DNA from: Methanosarcinales archaeon
GTDB lineage: Archaea > Halobacteriota > Methanosarcinia > DSM-18856 > Methermicoccaceae
Direction: 5' to 3'
Assembly: GCA_003661015.1 (NCBI GenBank)
Contig: QMVI01000046.1
Coordinates: 1-7,771 of the forward strand
DNA length: 7,771 nucleotides
Within the stretch, counting starts at the first letter, position 1; the number at the start of each line of letters is the position of its first letter. A program made the translations under genes and the position numbers. This document shows positions 5,693-7,771 of the stretch, in pieces. The notes beneath the pieces were generated by a model. That model ran no database searches. It had not been told where the DNA came from and saw nothing but the letters and a program-made list of their open reading frames with translations.

Positions 5693-6201
5693 AGGAACCT
5701 CAGGTATTCCTGACAACGAGCAAGGCAATTCAGGAGTTTATAAAGAAATCGTGTATAAAGGATGTACTCGACTGGGGAAGAAGGAACTCGCTCTGGTTCC
5801 TGACCCAGCCAATGGGTTGCTGTGGTATAGAGATGATAGCATTCGGATGTCCACACTATGACTGTGATAGGTTTGGAATCATTCCGAGAGCGACACCGAG
5901 ACAGGCTGATGTGATGATTGTGAGCGGGTGGATTACGAAGAAGTATGCGAAGGCGATAAAGCTGTTGTGGGAGCAGATGCCCGAACCTAAGTGGGTCATA
6001 GCAATGGGGAACTGTGCGATAAGTGGCGGTGTCTGGTGGGAATCTTACAGCACCGTTGCTCCGCCAGACAAGTTCCTGCCGATTGATGTGTACATACCGG
6101 GATGCCCACCGAGGCCAGAGGCTCTCCTTCAGGGATTTATCAAACTTCAGGAGAAGATAAAGGAGAAGAAGGACAGGGTGTCGATGGAGAAGATTCACTG
6201 A
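5689..6201 (+). CDS. fpoB: F420H2 dehydrogenase-type complex, subunit B (NuoB homologue, N2 cluster)
   Basis: Peripheral-arm subunit holding the terminal 4Fe-4S cluster (N2), which hands electrons to the membrane carrier at the interface with subunit D. Counting from ATG 5689 (170 residues), the four expected ligands are present: the tandem pair C44-C45 in PMGCCGIEM, C109 in AMGNCAISGG, and C139 in VYIPGCPPRPEAL. Also conserved are RFGIIPRATPRQADVM (61-76) and EQMPEPKW. Two extra cysteines, C54 and C59, lie after the CC pair (FGCPHYDCDRFG). The ATG overlaps the fpoA stop by four bases, which fixes the start over an in-frame earlier codon at 5659. No membrane segment is seen. Confidence 0.93.
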   Translation: MKEPQVFLTTSKAIQEFIKKSCIKDVLDWGRRNSLWFLTQPMGCCGIEMIAFGCPHYDCDRFGIIPRATPRQADVMIVSGWITKKYAKAIKLLWEQMPEPKWVIAMGNCAISGGVWWESYSTVAPPDKFLPIDVYIPGCPPRPEALLQGFIKLQEKIKEKKDRVSMEKIH

Positions 6202-6207
6202 GACTGA

Positions 6208-6215
6208 GGAGGGGG
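6208..6215 (+). promoter_or_regulatory. Ribosome binding site of fpoC
   Basis: GGAGGGGG lies four bases before the GTG at 6220. It is the strongest Shine-Dalgarno-like sequence in the operon and supports translation from this GTG, and hence of the unusual N-terminal extension. Confidence 0.7.
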
Positions 6216-6219
6216 TTTC

Positions 6220-6966
6220 GTGGCAGAGAAAGAGAAAGAGGAAAAGGGAAAGGAAGAGAAAGAAGAGGAAAATAAAAATAAAAATGAAAATGAAAATGGG
6301 AATAAAAATAAAAATAGGGAAAAACCTCCTGAAGGGCTCTCGAAAGAGGAGCTGAAGGAATGGGCAAGGAAGAAGGCAGAAGAGAGGAGGAAGTTGAGAG
6401 AAGCAAAGAAAGGAGAGGAGACAAAGGAAAAGAAAACGGAAACAAAAACAGAAACAGAAACAAAGAAAGAAAAGAAGATTTATACGAACCCTCTCGCAGA
6501 CAGGTTGAGAGAAAGATTCAAGGAAGAGCTGTCAGACATCAGTGTGGATGATCCGCTCAGAGTTTCTGCGTTTGTTGACCCCAGTAAGGTAAAAGAAGTT
6601 ATGAAGATTTTGAAGGAGGAGTTTGGACTCGACCATCTCATGGATGTTTCTGGTGTGGATGCGTTGAAGCTTCAGGGTGCCGACCCGAATACGTTCTGGG
6701 TTGTCTATCATCTCACATCGTATGATAACCCGACAATACTCACGCTCAAAGCAGTTATACCAAGGGACAACCCCCAGATAGACTCAATCATAGGTATATA
6801 CTGGAATGCGAACTGGTATGAGAGGGAGACATTCGAGCTCTTTGGGATAGTGTTCAATGGACATCCAAAGCTCAAGGCGCTGTTCCTTGAGGATGAGGAC
6901 ATCGGACAGTGGCCCCTTCGAAAAGACTCTCCAGCATATCCAAATCCAAACAACACACAGAGATGA
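6220..6966 (+). CDS. fpoC: F420H2 dehydrogenase-type complex, subunit C (NuoC homologue) with long charged N-terminal extension
   Basis: Peripheral-arm subunit, structural partner of B and D, without its own redox centre in the known family. The recognisable NuoC domain runs from about residue 88 to 248. It shows DLFG-type signature YERETFELFGIVFNGHPKLK (200-219), LDHLMDVSGVDAL (138-149) and the C-terminal WPLRKD. Residues 1-87 are extra: nearly all Lys, Glu, Asn, Thr and Arg, with dipeptide repeats NKNKNENENGNKNKN (18-32) and TETKTETETK (73-82) flanking a helical, coiled-coil-like stretch (about 40-64). The GTG start is backed by a strong ribosome site. The only other usual start codon I noticed in the extension is a TTG (Leu59), itself inside the charged stretch and without a ribosome site, so the extension is probably real. 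An 18-base gap separates it from fpoB; its stop overlaps the fpoD start. Confidence 0.9.
   Translation: MAEKEKEEKGKEEKEEENKNKNENENGNKNKNREKPPEGLSKEELKEWARKKAEERRKLREAKKGEETKEKKTETKTETETKKEKKIYTNPLADRLRERFKEELSDISVDDPLRVSAFVDPSKVKEVMKILKEEFGLDHLMDVSGVDALKLQGADPNTFWVVYHLTSYDNPTILTLKAVIPRDNPQIDSIIGIYWNANWYERETFELFGIVFNGHPKLKALFLEDEDIGQWPLRKDSPAYPNPNNTQR
6225..6465 (+). repeat. Polypurine and hexamer-repeat tract encoding the FpoC extension
   Basis: Positions 6225-6272 are 48 consecutive purines. From 6271 to 6315 a degenerate hexamer (AATAAA/AATGAA) encodes Asn-Lys/Asn-Glu pairs. From 6436 to 6465 a second hexamer (ACAGAA/ACAAAA) encodes Thr-Glu/Thr-Lys pairs. Pyrimidines on the plus strand are scarce throughout. 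Such tracts are prone to replication slippage, and in-frame hexamers allow length change without frameshift. Confidence 0.85.
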
Positions 6967-7771
6967 TGCCTATGGATGAAATCAAGGATTCGGAAATGAT
7001 AGTTCATATGGGTCCCCAGCATCCCATGTTGGCAGGACCCTTCATGCTCGATTTGAAGCTCGAGGGTGAGATAGTTAAGGAGGCGGAACTCACCTTGGGA
7101 TACGGACACAAAGGAATCGAGAAGATTCTTGAGAACAGAATGTACATCTCGTGCATACCCGTCACAGACCGGATATGTTATATTGCATCGCTCTCGAACA
7201 ACGAGGTGTTCTGTAATTGTATTGAGAAACTGCTTGACATCGAGGTGCCAGAGAGAGCCCAGTACATTCGTGTGATGCTGATGGAACTCTCAAGAATACA
7301 GAGCCATCTCATAGGTCTGGGAGAGTACTCTGAGTTCCTCGGGTTCATGAGCATGTTTATATTCTTGGTGCGGGAGAGGGAGGACATACTCACCCTGCTC
7401 GAGATGATAACCGGTGCGAGACTCACCCATTCATTTGTGCGTCCCGGGGGTGTGAGATTTGACCTTCCGGATAATTTCAAGGAAAAGGCGATGAAGATAC
7501 TGCCCGATTTCGAGAAGAGAGTGAGAGAGGACCAGGAGACGCTTGAGAGCGATGAGGTGTATATTGAGAGGACGGAAGGCGTCGGTGTTGTCCCCACCTC
7601 ATTAGCCAAGGAGGTTGGTGTTGCGGGTCCGGTGCTTAGGGCGTCTGGTGTGAATTATGACATAAGGAGGGTGGAACCCACCCTTGTGTACAAAGACCTC
7701 GATTTCAAGGTGATAACCGCAACAGCAGGAGACACATTTGCAAGAGCCCATTGCAGGTTTGAGGAGATTTA
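6963..7771 (+). CDS. fpoD: F420H2 dehydrogenase-type complex, subunit D (NuoD, 49-kDa homologue), 3' end outside window
   Basis: Peripheral-arm subunit that, with B, forms the pocket where the membrane electron carrier is reduced next to cluster N2. It descends from the large subunit of NiFe hydrogenases. The frame is open from ATG 6963 to the window end (269 codons visible of roughly 370-400). Family motifs are HMGPQHP (15-21), LGYGHKGIEKI (46-55, the N2-side loop), IEVPERAQYIRV (93-104), VRERED (136-141) and TGARLTHSFVRPGGVRFDLP (150-169). The start overlaps the fpoC stop; ATG 6966 and 6972 are in-frame alternatives, and no strong ribosome site distinguishes them. The usual hydrogenase NiFe-binding cysteine pairs are absent, as expected. 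The histidine normal after GPQHP is replaced by Ala24. Confidence 0.92.
   Translation, partial: MMPMDEIKDSEMIVHMGPQHPMLAGPFMLDLKLEGEIVKEAELTLGYGHKGIEKILENRMYISCIPVTDRICYIASLSNNEVFCNCIEKLLDIEVPERAQYIRVMLMELSRIQSHLIGLGEYSEFLGFMSMFIFLVREREDILTLLEMITGARLTHSFVRPGGVRFDLPDNFKEKAMKILPDFEKRVREDQETLESDEVYIERTEGVGVVPTSLAKEVGVAGPVLRASGVNYDIRRVEPTLVYKDLDFKVITATAGDTFARAHCRFEEI

Noticed and set aside
6140..6463. Minus-strand frame rich in Phe, Leu, Ser and Pro opposite the FpoC extension
   Set aside because: It is the complement of the purine tract; low complexity, no start context, and it overlaps the fpoB end.

Overview
The window reads as chromosomal DNA from a euryarchaeon. The evidence is a gene run in the order A-B-C-D encoding a complex I-like Fpo/Fqo (F420H2 dehydrogenase type) enzyme, a DUF211 protein, an endonuclease III of archaeal style, TATA-box promoters with BRE-like purine stretches, and ATGA start/stop overlaps. 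The closest fit from gene content is a Methanosarcinia/Archaeoglobi/ANME-1-like lineage. This is inference; no marker in the window settles it.

Layout. Positions 1-63 hold most of a tRNA-His (GTG) gene on the minus strand, cut off at its 3' end by the window edge, with its own TATA box at about 89-102. Positions about 64-2581 form a strikingly A+T-rich block carrying a type II restriction-modification pair: a gamma-type adenine methyltransferase gene broken by two single-base frameshifts (185-1613), overlapping by 10 bases an intact PD-(D/E)XK endonuclease gene (1604-2581). From about 2600 the base composition switches to the host's G+C-richer style. There follow endonuclease III (nth), a PaaI-type hotdog thioesterase, a convergent DUF211 gene, a nitroreductase divergent from DUF211, and a conserved hypothetical protein with a glutamine-amidotransferase-like look but no nucleophile cysteine. 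A promoter at about 5267-5277 then precedes fpoA-fpoB-fpoC-fpoD, the last running off the window.

How the genes work together. FpoB, FpoC and FpoD are the peripheral-arm subunits that carry electrons through the last FeS cluster (N2) to the membrane carrier. FpoA is a small membrane subunit at the junction. The electron input module and the large proton-pumping subunits would be expected downstream, outside the window. The restriction-modification pair looks like an acquired defence islet placed between tRNA-His and nth.

The oddest points are as follows. (1) The methyltransferase is double-frameshifted, each time by one missing A in an A-run, beside an intact nuclease. (2) The 3' ends of two convergent genes, including their stop codons, are each tandemly copied, in frame, into the short spacer between them. 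(3) FpoC carries an approximately 87-residue, highly charged, repetitive N-terminal extension encoded by a polypurine tract. (4) One TATA element sits between two divergent genes.
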